Shown piece by piece: positions 1-10,701 of a stretch of 64,000 nucleotides of DNA. How positions within the stretch are numbered: position 1 is the first letter of the stretch; each line of letters starts with the position of its first letter. The stretch spans positions 44,087,611-44,151,610 of the forward strand of contig NC_092576.1 in assembly GCF_037975245.1 (NCBI RefSeq). Direction: 5' to 3'. The translations under genes and the position numbers were made by a program. The notes beneath the pieces were generated by a model. The model was not told the DNA's origin. It saw nothing but the letters and a program-made list of their open reading frames with translations, and searched no databases. The stretch comes from Apostichopus japonicus. Taxonomy: Eukaryota; Echinodermata; Holothuroidea; Aspidochirotida; Stichopodidae.

Positions 1-210
1 AGCTTCTATATGACATGAAGGACAAACATTGAGGAGGCAACTATGGGAGGGAAAGGCTGCGGTGTATGAGGTGAATTGTAAGTATAAAAAAATTTACATT
101 TCGATTACTTTTAAATATTCGAAATCCATTTCAGATGCTTGACATGCATTGCTGTCACTGAACATTCCAATGATTGTACTAATTAGTTGTTTTGATTTCT
201 GTCATTGCAG
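1..210. other. Left edge, no gene seen
   Basis: AT-rich sequence with no recognisable coding segment. A pyrimidine-rich stretch ending in cattgcag at 203-210 could be a 3' splice site for the Harbinger-associated exon that follows. Confidence 0.4.
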
Positions 211-1483
211 ATGATTCAATTCAGGAATGGTACCGCACACAGAGGACTCGATTCTCGAAGCTGCGGGAGGGCCAACCCAAGAATAAATCCCAGAAGAGGT
301 CCGGTGATGGTTTGTCGAGTGGTGACGAGGAAGACCCCATCTTCGCTGAGGAGGCCAGTGAGAATGACAGTGACCGTGACAGGTTCATCCGCCGGGTCTT
401 TGGGTTCCTGAAGTCACACATCAGACGACACAATTAAGAAGGATACACCAGCTAGTGTGAGTATATCATTGAAATTAAATTCAAACTGAACTTTGTTGAA
501 AATTTTCAATTTCCAAAATTTGATTTTCCAAATATAACTTTCAAATGTACTTATGTTTGTTTTCTTTTTTGTCTTTGCAGTTTAATGAAAAGTTGGCCCT
601 GCATGAGACGGGTGAGCTGGCTGGGAGTGACGACAGTACCATGGCAGGCAGTCTTGCAGACAAACCAAGGAGCCCACCAACAAGTACACTGGCTTCCTAC
701 ACCGAGACCTCTTTCCAGGACCAGAACAGCTGCTGAGGACCAACTCGAGTCTCCTACCATGGAGATGAGAGTTACCGGAGCATCCCGTGATCTCCAAGAT
801 AGTCTGGTTCAGTTCATTACTCGTGACCAGCAAGTCAACACGGCCACTCCTTTCTGCAAGTACCTGGAAACCATACTGGATCGTATTCATGATGCCTGTC
901 TGGAACCTGCGTATGAGGAGATCACCACAGTTCTTAACCAGTAAGTATATAAAATTGCCACCTACTCAAGAGTCGGCCAACTTCAACAGGAGAGTGCCCT
1001 CCCTAGCGGTACCTACTACTCCGCCAGCAGAGCTACCTCTTTACCGTCAGCAGAGTTCCAGCCAGGTCCCAGACAGTGGCCTATGAAGCCACCTCCGGCA
1101 TCAGTGTCGAGATCCAAGGAGTGTGGCTACGTAGAGCAGGCGAACCAGCAGTACAACTTAGAACAGCAACATCAGCAGTACCATACCCTCCAACCAGCTA
1201 ACACTTCTACTCAGGGCTACGAACCTTCTCCTCGCCAGGCTGCATTCGTCCAACTTCCTTCTCAGCCTCCTGAGCAAAAAACCAGAGGTCCTTGGCAGGT
1301 AACACCCCAGCAGCCAGTCCAGAGCCCTCCTCCGCCTCCTCTTCCAGTTCAGCAGTCCCAGCACAATGTGACCCAGGACAGCCTCCGCCAATATCTAAAC
1401 CCACGGGACAGGAACTTCTCTTTAGTGAGATTGAAGATGTTGTTCGGGCTCTCCAGGCCTTCCTTCAGTTCTGACCCATTGTA
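211..1483 (+). pseudogene. PIF/Harbinger-associated MADF-type protein, degraded
   Basis: This looks like the second, DNA-binding gene of a PIF/Harbinger transposon. The first segment (211-437) carries EWYRTQRTRFSKL, an acidic Ser/Asp/Glu linker and then RFIRRVFGFLKSHIRRH, typical of the MADF/Myb-like partner of Harbinger transposases. A second segment (about 592-942) ends in a helical stretch, PFCKYLETILDRIHD, like the C-terminal helix region of MADF proteins. A third stretch (about 950-1483) is Gln/Pro-rich. The segments lie in different frames and stops fall at 435-437 and just after 942, so the gene is either spliced in a way I cannot confirm or broken. It faces the transposase relic on the other strand, the usual two-gene Harbinger layout. 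The family call comes from motif resemblance only. Confidence 0.6.
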
Positions 1484-2094
1484 GATACTGACTTCGTTGC
1501 TGGAACCATCAGAGCCGACATCAATCCAGAGAATCTTGTAGTCTGCGTCGACCAGGGCCATGCGGACAATGGAGAGGAAGCCCTTGTAATTTATGTACAC
1601 AAAGCCAGTATTCTAAGGACAGGGGACCGCCACATGCTTGCCATCCAGAGCACCACAGCAGTGTGGAAATTCCCATCTCTTCTGAAACTGCTCGGCAATG
1701 GCGGTCCACTCTTCCGGTTTAGTAGGACACTGGATCACTTCAGCAGCAAATTCGGCTTTGATGGCATCACAAACTTCATTAATGATGAGGGAGATGGTGT
1801 TTGGAGCAACTCTGAAGTTGTAGGACAGGCTTGGATAATTATCATCGCAGGTCAGGTGTCGTAGAGGGGTGATGGACAGCTTGAGACCAGGAGGTAGAGA
1901 CTTTCTGTACCATGTGTCCTTCTTATTCTGCCTTCTACCCTTCGCAAGACCTCATCGTAGAGGCCTCTGGGAAGTCTTTTGTAGTTGTAGTAGGCTTTTT
2001 CATCTCCTGTCTTCAGCTCATTTAGTAGAGTGCTATATTGGCCATAGCGTTCTCTTCTTTTGTCAGATAGCCATTTCCTAACCCATATAGACAT
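1350..2094 (-). pseudogene. PIF/Harbinger (HARBI1-like) DDE transposase, broken
   Basis: Read from an ATG at 2092-2094 downward, the N-terminal part (WVRKWLSDKRRERYGQYSTL) is the RKW start of HARBI1/ALP1-like transposases. After a probable frameshift near 1925 the sequence continues through DDNYPSLSYNFRV, NTISLIINEVCDAI and EEWTAIAEQFQKRWEFP to CCGALDGKHV, the region of the first catalytic Asp. An in-frame TAG follows near 1615 and the frame resumes with INYKGFLSIVRMALVDADYK and WIDVGSDGSSNE, the second Asp region. Similarity is lost below about 1430 and the block with the last acidic residue is not seen. With a frameshift, a stop and a missing C-terminus it cannot encode an active transposase. 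The family call is firm. Confidence 0.85.
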
Positions 2095-2099
2095 CGGTT

Positions 2100-2904
2100 T
2101 CCTCCTTCACCTCGGGTTGCCCCTACCCTGGAAAAAAAAAGAGAGCAAAACAAGATAAGTACATTGAAATGACAAAGTGAACTAAGACAATGTTTACCTG
2201 TAAGAGGAAGTTCTGGGCCTGTAAGAGTTGCTCATCATGCTCTCTGAGGTGCACCAAAAGAAGGAGTGCTTCTGCCTTCTTTTCCTGGTTGCCTCATCAC
2301 CACAGTATGCCATTCTGCAGGAACTGAATTGTGATTGGCCTTTGAGGCTGGCCTTTATATGTCCACGTTACAATGACACCTGGGAAACACTTGAGGTTCT
2401 CAATTTCGGTTGTCTTCGCCGACACCGTGGTCCCATCTCGATATCATCGTACTATAATACGATGGTTACTCGACGGCATTGCGAGGGCTTCACGTAGTCC
2501 TGCTGCCTTCATAAGACAATCGGGCAGCTTCTTGCTTCCTTCGTATTGTCTTCGTGAGGTGCACGTGCCCGATGGCACCGTTGATCATACGAAGTAAAAA
2601 CGAAGATGACACCATTTGATAAGATGCCCTCACGATGACCTTACGAAGGGCAAAATGGACCCACGAATTCATCACGAAATGAATCATGGCAAGGTCGTCC
2701 GGCAAGTTTTTGGCATGCCAAAGATTTTGCCAACACTCACGAAGTTGCTGCCGGAGCCTGAAAAAAATCAACCGGCGGTCATACGATGGCTTAAGATGCT
2801 GTCACGAATGCCCGATGTTTTTACGATCAGAGCCGAATTTGAACATTTTCTTCATCGTGTGGCTATATGGTGCCAAGTTCGGGACAGTGACGCCGGCATT
2901 ATAG
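2100..2904. other. Non-coding right part of the Harbinger relic, dense TCACGAA/TACGAT motifs
   Basis: No coding similarity. Between about 2440 and 2840 the short motifs TCACGAA, TACGAA, TACGAT and their complements recur every few tens of bases on both strands. Such clustering can mark transposase-binding subterminal repeats, but no inverted terminal repeat was found to fix the element's end. Confidence 0.4.
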
Positions 2905-3361
2905 CAGGCGCGGCGGAACGGAAAATTATTGGAGGGGCTTATGTGTGGAGACTATCTAAGCGGAGCGCCACCATCGGTTGGCGCGTAGCGTAGAAGAAAA
3001 TTTTGGGTATTTCAAACCCCCAGATGGCCAGAAACGGCACTTCCCGAGAGTTTCATGCTGCGAATACCTAGCCCTAAAATATGGGTCTCAAGCCTGCAAT
3101 TTCTCAGATTGCACGTAAAAATCTGTAAAAACATTGTTATTTGTATATTCGATGGTGTTTCAGAGAGTAGATATTACTCGTAGTGTACTCGCAAAGACGT
3201 TTTGAGTGTAGTAAGTTACTACTTGCAACTAAATGCCATAATTAAATAATTAATAATTAAATATTGGGGGGCTAATCATGCATTTCCCCCTCAACTTTTT
3301 CATTGGGGGACTGAGCCCCCCCCCCCCCGCCCCAAAGCCCCCCCCCCCGGTTCCGCCGCTG
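2905..3361. mobile_element. MITE-like element with CAG...CTG ends (copy A of a hairpin-block family)
   Basis: The left end reads CAGGCGCGGCGGAAC and the right end GTTCCGCCGCTG, which is an inverted repeat of CAGCGGCGGAAC apart from a 3-nt insertion. From 2952 it carries TCTAAGCGGAGCGCCACC followed by ATCGGTTGGCGC, shared with two other places in the window. Ends of the CAG...CTG type suggest a hAT-like non-autonomous element. The 8 bp on either side do not match, so the boundaries are provisional. C- and G-homopolymers lie near the right end. Confidence 0.55.
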
Positions 3362-4065
3362 GCCACTGCGTGATAGTTTCTGCTGTCGCTTTTACTGTAT
3401 AACTATGGACCGCCCAAAAAGGATATTATTCACTAACTTTTTATGCAGCATCACTCCTGCCATAGTATTTTTTTTGGTCACATAATGAGAAAAACAATTA
3501 CAAGTCACTATGTGTGGTTCTTTTTACTCAGCATAATGAACAAGGCATGGGTTTTATTGGGCAAGTTTGTCATCTATTACAGAAAAGTCGCCATTTCGGA
3601 CAAAAATCATATTGTCTTTACTCCCGCATGATGACTTCAAGAAAAGTCGTAGTCAGTACATATGCTATAATCTTTACAGGCCAAAGAATAAAAATACAAC
3701 CTAATTACGCGGCAATGCTATTGTCTAACGAAAATGTTACTCATTTTGGGGCAGTCTTTTCTACAGCAGAACCACTTCCGGTAACGTACTCGTTATTTGC
3801 TTGAAAAAAAAAAAAACATTTTATTCTTTCGTAACGAAAAAAATGCTCATTATCCTATATTCAGTCACGACCGTGCGACAAAGTAGCGGCGCTATTTTCT
3901 TTCTATGAGCAGAGAATATTCTGGTGATGAACGATAGGGCTACACTGTAAACAATACATAGGAACTATGTTAGCCTACGCTTTCAACTAGGACAGTCTTA
4001 CTATAGTAAAGCAATACACTTCAATTCACGATCGAGTACCGTCTAACACTAACAACAGCCTCGCA
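3362..4065. promoter_or_regulatory. Upstream region of RNF2 (5'UTR/promoter expected)
   Basis: No coding similarity. The sequence lies just before the RNF2 start codon and should contain its promoter and 5' leader. No TATA box or transcription start can be assigned. The start codon context is gcaATGG, with G at -3 and +4. Confidence 0.35.
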
Positions 4066-4080
4066 ATGGCAGCCGTACAG
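4066..4080 (+). CDS. RNF2: RNF2 coding exon 1 (MAAVQ)
   Basis: Start codon followed by four codons and a gtaaag donor. It was chosen because it is in phase with exon 2 and because [16 protein letters not shown] resembles the vertebrate N-terminus. The exon's 5' extent is unknown. Confidence 0.8.
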
Positions 4081-6102
4081 GTAAAGGTTTAATCCGCCCT
4101 TCTTGTTTCCATTCTAATACGGATCTACGTTTGACGGTTATTTTCTGCTGAACGAATAAATTGTTCAAGTCTGTTTCATGATCTATGAGTAGCCTAGGCT
4201 ACTTTTGGTGTGGTTATGGCTTACTTTTTTCTAAAGTGTGCGTTGCAGCTATAGATAGTGTATTGTGTAGCCTAACCCAAGTTAAGACTAGCCTATGTTG
4301 AGTTTCACTCGTTGGTTGTTATGCCTAACGTTGAAAATAGTTAATACTGCCCAAGAAAACTAAACCTAACATTTTAAATTCTCTTTATTTTACAGTCTGG
4401 TGGTAACGCACAGCCGAGCAAAACATGGGGTAAGTTGATTTTGCTCAGTGGTTCAGTTCTATCCTTCAGCTAGGCCTATGTATGTGATTTAGCCAATGGT
4501 TTTACCAAATTCCACCTAAATAGAAGGAAACCTGTAGTTCCAAAGGTTGGGAAATAAACTGCTTGGATGGAGGTTACTATAGGCTAGGCTTTTCTGTCAA
4601 ATGGTTGGAATATTCCATCCTAGAAACACCAGCATTATGGCCTATGGGACACTTTTATGAATGACTTCACCCCAAAACAAGCAGATACTATAAACTTGGG
4701 GAAATATTTTTTCTTGCCTCAAGCAGTTTTGACTACCAACCTGTAAGATTGCATTACTTCTAGGCATAAAAGTATGTACAGTAGGCTAGGCTCATTCTTT
4801 CTATTTCTGGCAGAATTTGATAAAACCATCGGTTAAACATCCTGTCTGAAGGTGGATGATAGATCTAGGCTATTAACAGTGTACACATCGGGAAGATTCT
4901 TCATTACCGAAGAACATTTGCTCTTAATATTCCCTCAGTACTAGGTTAATAAATCATCCTACTATGCTGTCTGGTAATATATGAAATGTTTACAGTTTGC
5001 ATCCTCTAAAAAAGCTAACCTTAATAGAGCAGTTGTTTTGTTTTAATTGGATTTGACGGTCATTCCAGGAACCCTTATATCAACATTGTTATGGTTGTTG
5101 CATTAATTGTATAGCGCCACCCAGAACTCAGGCAATCTGCCAGATCTCGAAATATCTTGTGACCCACCATTATCTTTGAAACTTTTGTATGAAATCATCC
5201 AGGAAGTAAATGTATAATTACACAGAATTTTGCCCTTGTGAGTGAAGGTGTGTCTTAATGTAAAGTTTCTTTTGTGAAAATTTGCATGACAGAGTTGAGC
5301 TTGTACGAGCTACACCGTACTCCGCAGGAAGCAATCACAGACGATACAGAGATAGCGGTGTCACCTCGAAGCCTTCACAGCGAGCTCATGTGTCCGATAT
5401 GTTTGGACATGCTGAAAATGACGTACACGACCAAGGAATGTCTTCACCGATTCTGTCAGGAATGTATCATCACAGCTCTTAGAAGTGGGTAAGGATCCGC
5501 TAAAAAAGCTGCCGTTAATGCACGGTGACATAAAAGAAAAATCAACGTCACAAAAGTTGATTAAATTGTTTATTTCAACTTTTAAGATGACAATCTTTAT
5601 AAACCACCCATTTTAGTCCATAGTCTAGTACAAATAATAACATTGTGCAGTACCCCTCAAAGGTTTTGGCTGATGAAAGAAGATCATGATTTGTTTGCTA
5701 GTTTGTTTGCCCAGGGGGGTGGCGGTGGGTGGTGGGGGTGGGGGGAGGTAGTATAAGTGTTTGGTCTTCATTTATTCGACTGTGGAAGGCGAAGATGGTG
5801 AATTCCCTCATTAAATGTGGGCTGAGTGAGTGGTGATTGCAATACCCCTTTATTCATCCAACTACCATGTGAATAACATGCTAGCCACTGGATGAATAGT
5901 CGTCAAACATTTGATAACTTTATCACATGCCATCCTTTAAATTTACTGTTGTTTAGATTAACCTTAATTGTCAGTTTGTTCCAAAACTATCAAAGAGAAA
6001 ATGAATGTTCTATCAAGACCGTCATCAACTAACCTGAATCCATTAATGAATGTAGAGAGCAAGTATTAAAAAGAGAATGGTGCTCAACATTTCCCCTGCC
6101 TC

Positions 6103-6143
<41 letters not shown>

Positions 6144-9100
6144 CTATTTAATATATACATGGAACTCCTAAAACAACAGGCTCCCCCAGTTACCCAATCC
6201 CGCACTAGGATATATCCACATGAAATGTTCTCATTTGTGAAGGACATATCTGAAAAAGGAAGGTTGTCCCTTCGTTCATGTGAATGCTGTTGCAATAGGA
6301 TACGTCCTTGCAATGAAGCCTTACTCATTTACAAGTTCAACAAAATGCGCTTTAATAATATCACAGGTGAGAGTGGATATATTCTTTGTATTGTATCACT
6401 ATATATATATAAGTCGTAAGTCGCAACTCTATAGATATATATCCACTAATTCTGGTGAATGGGTGTATCCTTTGCTTTCACTTTCTATAAGTTCACAAAC
6501 GAGAGCATTGTACACTGAGTTAACGATGTAGAAAATTTGAAAGGAACATCATCCGCAGTATTTGTGTGTTATGTGGTTGAATGTGTAATTGCATCATTTC
6601 AAAATGTACGTTGGTTAGCAATGCTGGTCAAGTTCATGTCTTTTATATCATCTGGGACCATCTTTTCCCCCGCCCCCCCCCCCCCCGAAATATTTAAAAA
6701 CAATGATTTTTTTCTGTGTTTGGTTCCCTTTGACAGAAACAAGGAATGTCCCACCTGTAGGAAGAAACTTGTGTCCAAGAGATCCTTGCGGCCAGATCCA
6801 AACTTTGATGCTCTTATCTCCAAAATCTACCCTAGCAGGGATGAGTATGAAGCCCACCAGGTAATGTATATATCCAAGTTTGTATGAAAGTTTAGCCAGA
6901 TTCTAATAATGCCCAAGGATGTATGTGAGGGCGATGTAGTCAAGTGGTTAAGGCAGTGGATTTGTGATCTAAGGGTTACAGGTTCGAGCCCTGGCCAGAT
7001 CATTACGTTCTGTCCTTGGGCAAGGCGCTTTGTCTCCATTGCCTCTCTTCACCCAGGTGTCTAAATGGGGACTTGCAAGGTAACTTGTTAATATAGTTGT
7101 TTGCGCCGGTTTGTGGCTGCACCCTATGGGAAGTCCTCCAGGGACACGTGGTTGTGGTGCAATGTGGTGCCCCAGGAGAGATTGATTGGATTGTGCACAC
7201 TTTGGTGTGTTGGTGTGACATGTTACCAATGACCAGGGTTAAGTTGTAAAGTCGTGTGAGAAGGCCTTGGCCCTGAAACAAGACTGTAAACCTGAAAATT
7301 AAAAATTAAATTAAAAATTATTTATTTTCATTCTCCACTTCAAAATTTGTCACTTACGAAAGACCTTTTCAAAGAGCTCTATGTTGCGAAATTTATATGT
7401 CGATGATAAATTTCTTTGCGAGCGGTATTCAGGCTACTTTTCTACCGGTGAATTGAGTTTTCTCTCTTGTCCGCAGGAAAGGGTTTTGGAGAAGTTGGCA
7501 AAGCACCATTCCACACAAGCCTTGGCTAATAGCATCGAAGAAGGGATGAAACAACAGGCTCTAAGCAGACAGCAAAGAGTAGTGAGTCACCCTAATTTAC
7601 CGAAGGGCAAGGAGGGGGGGGGCGTGGGATGTTTCTTTACAGAGGAGATAATAGTTATTGGGGGAGTGGGAAAGGGGAGAGGGGTTGGGATGTTTCTTTA
7701 CAGAGGAGATAATACTTATTGGGTGAGGGGGAGGGGGGTTGGGTGCTTGGTGAGTTTTGGTTGAATTTGGATATTATTTAAATTTCAATATTTACTTTAA
7801 CTTTTTAATTTGTCACTTATGCAGAAATATAATGAGCTACAATTTTTTTTAAAGTTTTCTAGCAACCTGTCCGTCAAAATGGTTGTTTGATGCAAGTTTT
7901 GTTCTTGTTCCATTCTCGGAGAATGTACTAAAATATCCTCTTTTTTTTTAATTTACCCCAAAAATGTTGAGAAATGTGGTGCAGTGGGAAACCTTTTCTT
8001 TCCTTGTTCTCTCAGAGAAAACACCACCCAGTAATGTCCGATCCAACCGAGGAGACAGCTGAAGCCATGGATGAACAACCACCAATTCCCTTACCAGTGC
8101 CTCCTGTCTCCGAAATACCCACAGGGCCCAGTGAGGTGGGACCCTCGAGGACAGAAGTGAAGAGACCCCCCCGAAATATCCCCGGTGAAGCAAGCAGTCC
8201 AGAGGTTGGACCCCACCTGGGGGAGCCATCAGAACCCCCGGAGGCCATGGAAATACCGAGTGTAAGATTAAACTGGATTAGTTCATCAAAATAAAACGAA
8301 ACTGTTAGCAAACTGCTTATCCACTAAAGAGCCTGTGTAAGAGAATGTGTAAAAGTAAGAGGGTGTGACGTTTCGAATGGCTGAATGATAAGTAACGGTA
8401 GCAGAAGGGACAAAAACACGCACAGAATACAGACAGGTTAATGAGCATGGTGAGCACGAAGAGATAGATGTAAGTGGATTAGTAGACAAGGGATGGAGAG
8501 AAGGAAGAAACCAACAGGAAAAAAAGGATAGGTAGAAGATAAACAGTGGGGGACAAAGAGAGGATTAAGGGAAGAGGGTAGGGAATAAACTGCAGAAGGA
8601 CAAAGACAGAAAATAGTGAAGAAAAAAGGGTGGGGAGATGGAAGATGATTAGTTCATCACAGAGCTCGAGTGATCCGATTGACACCAGCTTAGACTTTTG
8701 TGCAAGGTGCCTTTGTAACCCTCGGTCCTAATTCAAGTGGTTGTAAGACTGTGACATTGGAAAATGATATGACAACTAAAATGATGTGATGATATGATGA
8801 CTAAAAGATGACTAAAATATCAGTGAAATTATCTTTTACATGTGCAAAATGTATAAAAGGGATATAAGGAGAGAAATAATGCAGAAACTATTTCCATTAA
8901 AGATGTAAAATTGGGGTTAAACTTCCTTTATAAATGTCTCCCCCCCCCCCCAACCCACCGCTTCTTTGAATGACAGTCATTTTAACACATTTGAACCGTA
9001 AAAGTTTTCGCACCATTGTATTTTGTTATGTCTCCAGGAGGTTGAGCTTGTTTTCCGGCCTCATCCAGCTCAGACAGATACATCTCATCTCCCCGTGCGG

Positions 9101-10701
9101 TACCTGAAAACTCCGACCCATGCATGGATAGACCACCTTGCTAAATACCTAGCCATAAGGGCATCTCTTGAAGCCAACGGTGATTATAATCTACTTGTCG
9201 ATTCAGGAAAAGAAGTCTTTCCCTTTAACAGAGAACGGACAGTTTTCCTTCAAATATTGACAATTTTCCTACAGTTAGTGAATGAGCCCTTTATCTGATT
9301 CTAATGCTAGTACCACTCTATACTGTCTTCTCCTACCATGCTTCAAAGCACTGGTACTAACAGTATGGACAGTTCCTAACCTTTCTCGATTCTAATGCTA
9401 ATACCACTGTATACTGTTATCTCCTACCATGCTTCAAAGCACATGTACTGACAGTATGGACAGTTCCTAACATCTATCTGATTCTAATGCTAATACCACT
9501 CTATACTGTCCTCTCATATCATGCTTCAAAGCTCTCATAAAAACAGTATGGACAGTTCCTAACCTTTCTCGATTCTAATGCTAATACCACTCTATACTGT
9601 TATCGCCTACCATGCTTCAAAGCAGTCGTACTGACAGTATGAACAGTTCCTCACCTCTGATTGCAATGCTAATTCAACTCTATACTGTCCTCTCATATCA
9701 TGCTTCAGAGCACTTGTACTGACAGTATGAACACCTCTTGAGTTACTGTGACGTCATACTTTCCAACAGAACTCGTAAACCTAGGTAGCTTGTCAAACTT
9801 TGTTCAAGTCGGGCAGTTTTGTTGACTTTTCACCGGAGTAAAATATAGAGCGAGAAGGTTTTGTGTATGTCGTGGGAATTGGATGCAGAGATTTCTTAGA
9901 AACGGCGCAGCGTTTACTTGTTTGATGTTTATCATCCTCTTCACAGCCAACACCTCGTCAGCAAGTGGCAGCAGTCAGAAGTCTGTAGAGGGCAGTGCAG
10001 ACTTCAGTATCTCAGTGGCGACCCAAGGAGGGCAACTTGTGGTGAGTGAGATCTGTTATGTGTGAACTTGTGGCTTAATATCAGTGGAAATATATTGCTT
10101 CTCGGTTACTTATAATGCTTAAGGCAAAAAAAAGTTTCAAAAGTTGATAGAACTGAAATGAAGGGTGGGCAGGATGAGAGCAGGGAAAGTGTTTACTAGA
10201 ATATCAGTAGATTCTCTCTTATTTAAAATCCTGACCGAAAAATTAAAACATTGCGTGTTCGTGTTCTAATGGAGGTAAAGCCAAAAACCGTGGATGTAGG
10301 TACATAGAGAAATTTGGAAAGATTTAACCAGGTTAATAGATAATGGTTAAAATGGTTCCTTTGTCAAGCCACTTGCTACAAGATTCTGAACCGGAGGTGA
10401 AGTAACACTGACATCAGTGGTACTGTTTCTCGTTGTACTCAGAGCTGTGTTGCAATCACAGAGATTGGGGTGCTCCTCACACCAGGTTCCATGATGAGAA
10501 ATTCTTCTCTCCTAACCCTACATTTCCCTCCCACACCAAACCCTCCCCCTGTCTGTTCTTTATTCTTCTGTTCTCTGTAGTTTAATGATTATATCTGTTT
10601 CCTTGCAGGAACTCCCCGGTAACACAACCCTCGAACAGGTCAACGAAAACCACTGGAAAGTTGCCAAACCGTTGGAGTTGTTCTATCAGCCGAAACAATG
10701 A
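4066..10701 (+). CDS. RNF2: RNF2/RING1 ortholog, E3 ubiquitin ligase of Polycomb repressive complex 1 (9 coding exons)
   Basis: Catalytic subunit of PRC1, which monoubiquitinates histone H2A in the nucleus. Joined exons are 4066-4080, 4396-4429, 5293-5488, 6737-6860, 7477-7578, 8016-8261, 9038-9179, 9947-10041 and 10609-10701. Phases agree throughout and give 348 residues (human RNF2 has 336). The N-terminus has the family signature SKTWELSLYEL. The C3HC4 RING uses C50, C53, C66, H68, C71, C74, C86 and C89, all present. K96/R97 match the basic pair that contacts the nucleosome acidic patch in vertebrate proteins. Residues 158-239 are a Pro/Glu-rich linker unlike vertebrates. The RAWUL domain begins near residue 240 ([10 protein letters not shown]) and ends with [17 protein letters not shown]. 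The intron 5 donor (gtagtg) and intron 7 donor (gtgatt) are weak but are the only phase-compatible ones I found. The gene converges on VPS26. RNF2 versus RING1 naming is arbitrary in an invertebrate. Confidence 0.97.
4396..4429 (+). CDS. RNF2: RNF2 coding exon 2
   Basis: Acceptor tttacag and donor gtaagt. It encodes [11 protein letters not shown] plus the first base of the Glu codon completed in exon 3. Confidence 0.9.
5293..5488 (+). CDS. RNF2: RNF2 coding exon 3, first six RING zinc ligands
   Basis: Acceptor gacag and donor gtaagg. It covers residues 17-82 and holds C50, C53, C66, H68, C71 and C74. An ATG seven bases before the exon, inside the acceptor region, is not the start codon. Confidence 0.97.
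6103..6141. repeat. TA dinucleotide microsatellite
   Basis: A run of alternating T and A in RNF2 intron 3. A shorter TA-like stretch recurs near 6401-6411. Confidence 0.9.
6737..6860 (+). CDS. RNF2: RNF2 coding exon 4, last two RING ligands
   Basis: Acceptor ttgacag and donor gtaatg. It supplies C86 and C89, then [18 protein letters not shown] and [11 protein letters not shown], almost unchanged from vertebrates. Confidence 0.97.
6928..7318 (+). mobile_element. tRNA-derived SINE, full-length copy
   Basis: RNA polymerase III A box TAGTCAAGTGG (6937-6947) and B box GGTTCGAGCCC (6981-6991) form a tRNA-like head. The body contains CCTTGGGCAAGGCGCTTTGT and CACCCAGGTGTCTAAATGGG. The tail has GTTGTAAAGTCGTGTGAGAA and ends in AT-rich repeats. 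It lies in RNF2 intron 4 and matches a minus-strand copy at 12128-12467 along most of its length. Confidence 0.9.
7477..7578 (+). CDS. RNF2: RNF2 coding exon 5
   Basis: Acceptor gtccgcag. It encodes [20 protein letters not shown] and continues to LSRQQR, matching the vertebrate [20 protein letters not shown] region. The gtagtg donor is weak but keeps phase 0 with exon 6. Confidence 0.9.
7626..7724 (+). repeat. Two-copy direct repeat with an acceptor-like motif
   Basis: GGGATGTTTCTTTACAGAGG and its downstream bases occur at about 7626 and 7687 (61-bp spacing) within G-rich sequence in RNF2 intron 5, shortly after exon 5. Confidence 0.75.
8016..8261 (+). CDS. RNF2: RNF2 coding exon 6, proline-rich linker
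   Basis: Acceptor ctctcag and donor gtaaga. Its 82 codons are rich in Pro, Glu and Ser and lack sequence similarity to the vertebrate linker. Position, phase and open frame support it. Confidence 0.88.
8480..8665 (+). repeat. Purine-rich tract in RNF2 intron 6
   Basis: Strand-asymmetric sequence made mostly of A and G (gga/gaa/aag motifs), with few pyrimidines. No known element is recognised. Confidence 0.5.
9038..9179 (+). CDS. RNF2: RNF2 coding exon 7, RAWUL first half
   Basis: Acceptor tctccag. It encodes [10 protein letters not shown] then [20 protein letters not shown], the start of the RAWUL ubiquitin-like fold. The donor gtgatt is non-consensus, but position 9179 gives phase 1 as exon 8 requires. 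Confidence 0.9.
9297..9740 (+). repeat. Five-copy ~91-bp tandem repeat in RNF2 intron 7
   Basis: Units start with GATT at 9297, 9388, 9480, 9571 and 9659. Each holds TCTATACTGT, CATGCTTCAAAGC and CAGTATGGACAG; ATACTGTC and GACAGTAT-like segments are near-complementary, so each unit could fold. The same sequence recurs as an inverted pair at 29312-29690. Confidence 0.9.
9947..10041 (+). CDS. RNF2: RNF2 coding exon 8, RAWUL middle
   Basis: Acceptor cttcacag and donor gtgagt. A Ser-rich loop is followed by [13 protein letters not shown], equivalent to the vertebrate YTIYIATASGQFTVL strand pair. Confidence 0.9.
10609..10701 (+). CDS. RNF2: RNF2 terminal coding exon 9
   Basis: Acceptor ccttgcag. 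It encodes [20 protein letters not shown] and then [10 protein letters not shown] before TGA at 10699-10701, matching the conserved YWKVNKPMELYY end of the family. Confidence 0.96.
   Translation, partial: ELPGNTTLEQVNENHWKVAKPLELFYQPKQ

Noticed and set aside
5274-5492. ATG at 5274 or 5286 as RNF2 start
   Set aside because: Both lie before the acceptor AG at 5291-5292. The join to exons 1 and 2 restores the conserved SKTWELSLYEL, so the start is at 4066.
6937-6991. Possible tRNA gene
   Set aside because: A and B boxes are good, but the sequence continues into a SINE body shared with 12128-12467 and lacks a paired acceptor stem.
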